From contig JAFVEX010000028.1 of the NCBI GenBank assembly GCA_017475785.1, positions 1 through 15,115 on the forward strand: a stretch of 15,115 nt of DNA, written 5' to 3'. The stretch comes from Eubacterium sp. (lineage in GTDB: Bacteria > Bacillota_A > Clostridia > Lachnospirales > Lachnospiraceae). A program made the translations under genes and the position numbers. The notes under the pieces were generated by a model. That model was not told the origin of the DNA and did no database searches. It saw only the letters and a program-made list of their open reading frames with translations. Shown here piece by piece: positions 14,881-15,115 of this stretch. Within the stretch, counting starts at the first letter, position 1, and each line of letters opens with the position of its first letter.

Positions 14881-15092
14881 GTCGGGATCAGCAGGGTGAC
14901 GAATTCAGTTTCCTCGTCTGCCCGCGAAAAGACCATCGAACCGCAGGCTAACCGTCTGTAGGCGTGCGGCCAATTCATCAAAGGCGACGATTCATTGCCC
15001 GCACGCTGACAGACGCTAAGTCTCCGTTTCTCCGATCTTTTCAGCAAGGGCATCCTCGGAAGCTGAAATTCGTCTTAATATGCCATCCCGAC
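14881..15092 (+). ncRNA. Possible structured RNA, extended rod of ~212 bases, unidentified
   Basis: No protein is supported here, but nested arms pair in order from the outside in. (1) GTCGGGAT 14881-14888 with ATCCCGAC 15085-15092. (2) 14898-14913 with 15058-15074: 16 pairs and one bulge. (3) TGCCC 14919-14923 with GGGCA 15048-15052, then GC/GC and GAAAAGA 14926-14932 with TCTTTTC 15036-15042. (4) A 63-base terminal hairpin, CGTCTGT 14953-14959 with ACAGACG 15009-15015 and GCGTGCGG 14962-14969 with CCGCACGC 14999-15006. G-U pairs at 14961/15007 and 14909/15062 favour the plus strand. I see no promoter directly before 14881 and recognise no Rfam family. A 6S-like rod, the leader of a gene beyond the window, or a palindromic mobile repeat are all possible. 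Confidence 0.4.
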
Positions 15093-15114
15093 TGCACCCG
15101 CCGTAGGGCTGCAG
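15092..15114 (+). other. Hairpin at the window end
   Basis: CTGCA (15092-15096) with TGCAG (15110-15114) and CCC (15097-15099) with GGG (15106-15108), with one bulged C, form a stem that starts where the large rod closes. Whether a T-run follows cannot be seen. Confidence 0.35.
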
Positions 15115-15115
15115 A

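Noticed and set aside
14769..15053. 94-residue minus-strand frame after secDF
   Set aside because: It runs antisense across the end of secDF, its terminator and the paired arms; no domain is recognised and no ribosome-binding site is seen.

Overview
The window looks like chromosome of a GC-rich member of the Clostridia, most likely Lachnospiraceae-like. This is inferred from the SCIFF peptide and its radical-SAM maturase (a pair near-universal in Clostridia), a fused SecD-SecF protein, a YerC/TrpR-type regulator, Shine-Dalgarno and sigma-A-like promoter signals of Firmicutes type, and the translation gene order infB-rbfA-nrnA-truB-ribF. Nothing indicates a phage, plasmid, transposase, CRISPR array, tRNA or rRNA.

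Layout. (1) Bases 1-5356, plus strand: the 3' part of infB (its start lies before the window), then rbfA, nrnA, truB and ribF, tightly packed. This is the end of the classic nusA-infB operon; rpsO, which often follows ribF, is absent. (2) Bases 5340-6700: a strong promoter inside the end of ribF drives yerC (a TrpR-fold regulator; relatives called HisR control histidine genes). A ten-helix EamA/DMT transporter lies on the minus strand and overlaps the 3' end of yerC tail to tail. (3) Bases 6710-10476, plus strand: hisH and hisF (both subunits of imidazole glycerol phosphate synthase), ung (uracil-DNA glycosylase) and a 14-helix MOP-superfamily lipid-linked sugar flippase. (4) Bases 10531-12323: promoter, scfA (49-residue SCIFF precursor, GTG start), a 141-base spacer rich in hairpins, scfB (maturase, TTG start) and a triple 22-base repeat at its end. 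(5) Bases 12348-14867: promoter, secDF and a hairpin terminator. (6) Bases 14868-15115: no gene, but a set of nested complementary arms that could fold almost end to end into a ~212-base rod. This is the best candidate here for an undescribed RNA.

How the genes work together. Block 1 serves translation initiation, ribosome maturation, tRNA modification, nanoRNA turnover and FMN/FAD synthesis. Block 2-3 puts a probable histidine regulator next to two histidine genes. In block 4-5 a thioether peptide and its radical-SAM enzyme sit next to the export motor SecDF, so a link between the modified peptide and secretion is plausible but not shown. Points for a second look: the 3'-terminal rod-like RNA, a seventh cysteine in SCIFF, hairpins between scfA and scfB, an Asp-to-Ala change at the SecF residue tied to proton coupling, and an Asp-to-Asn change in the IF2 P-loop.
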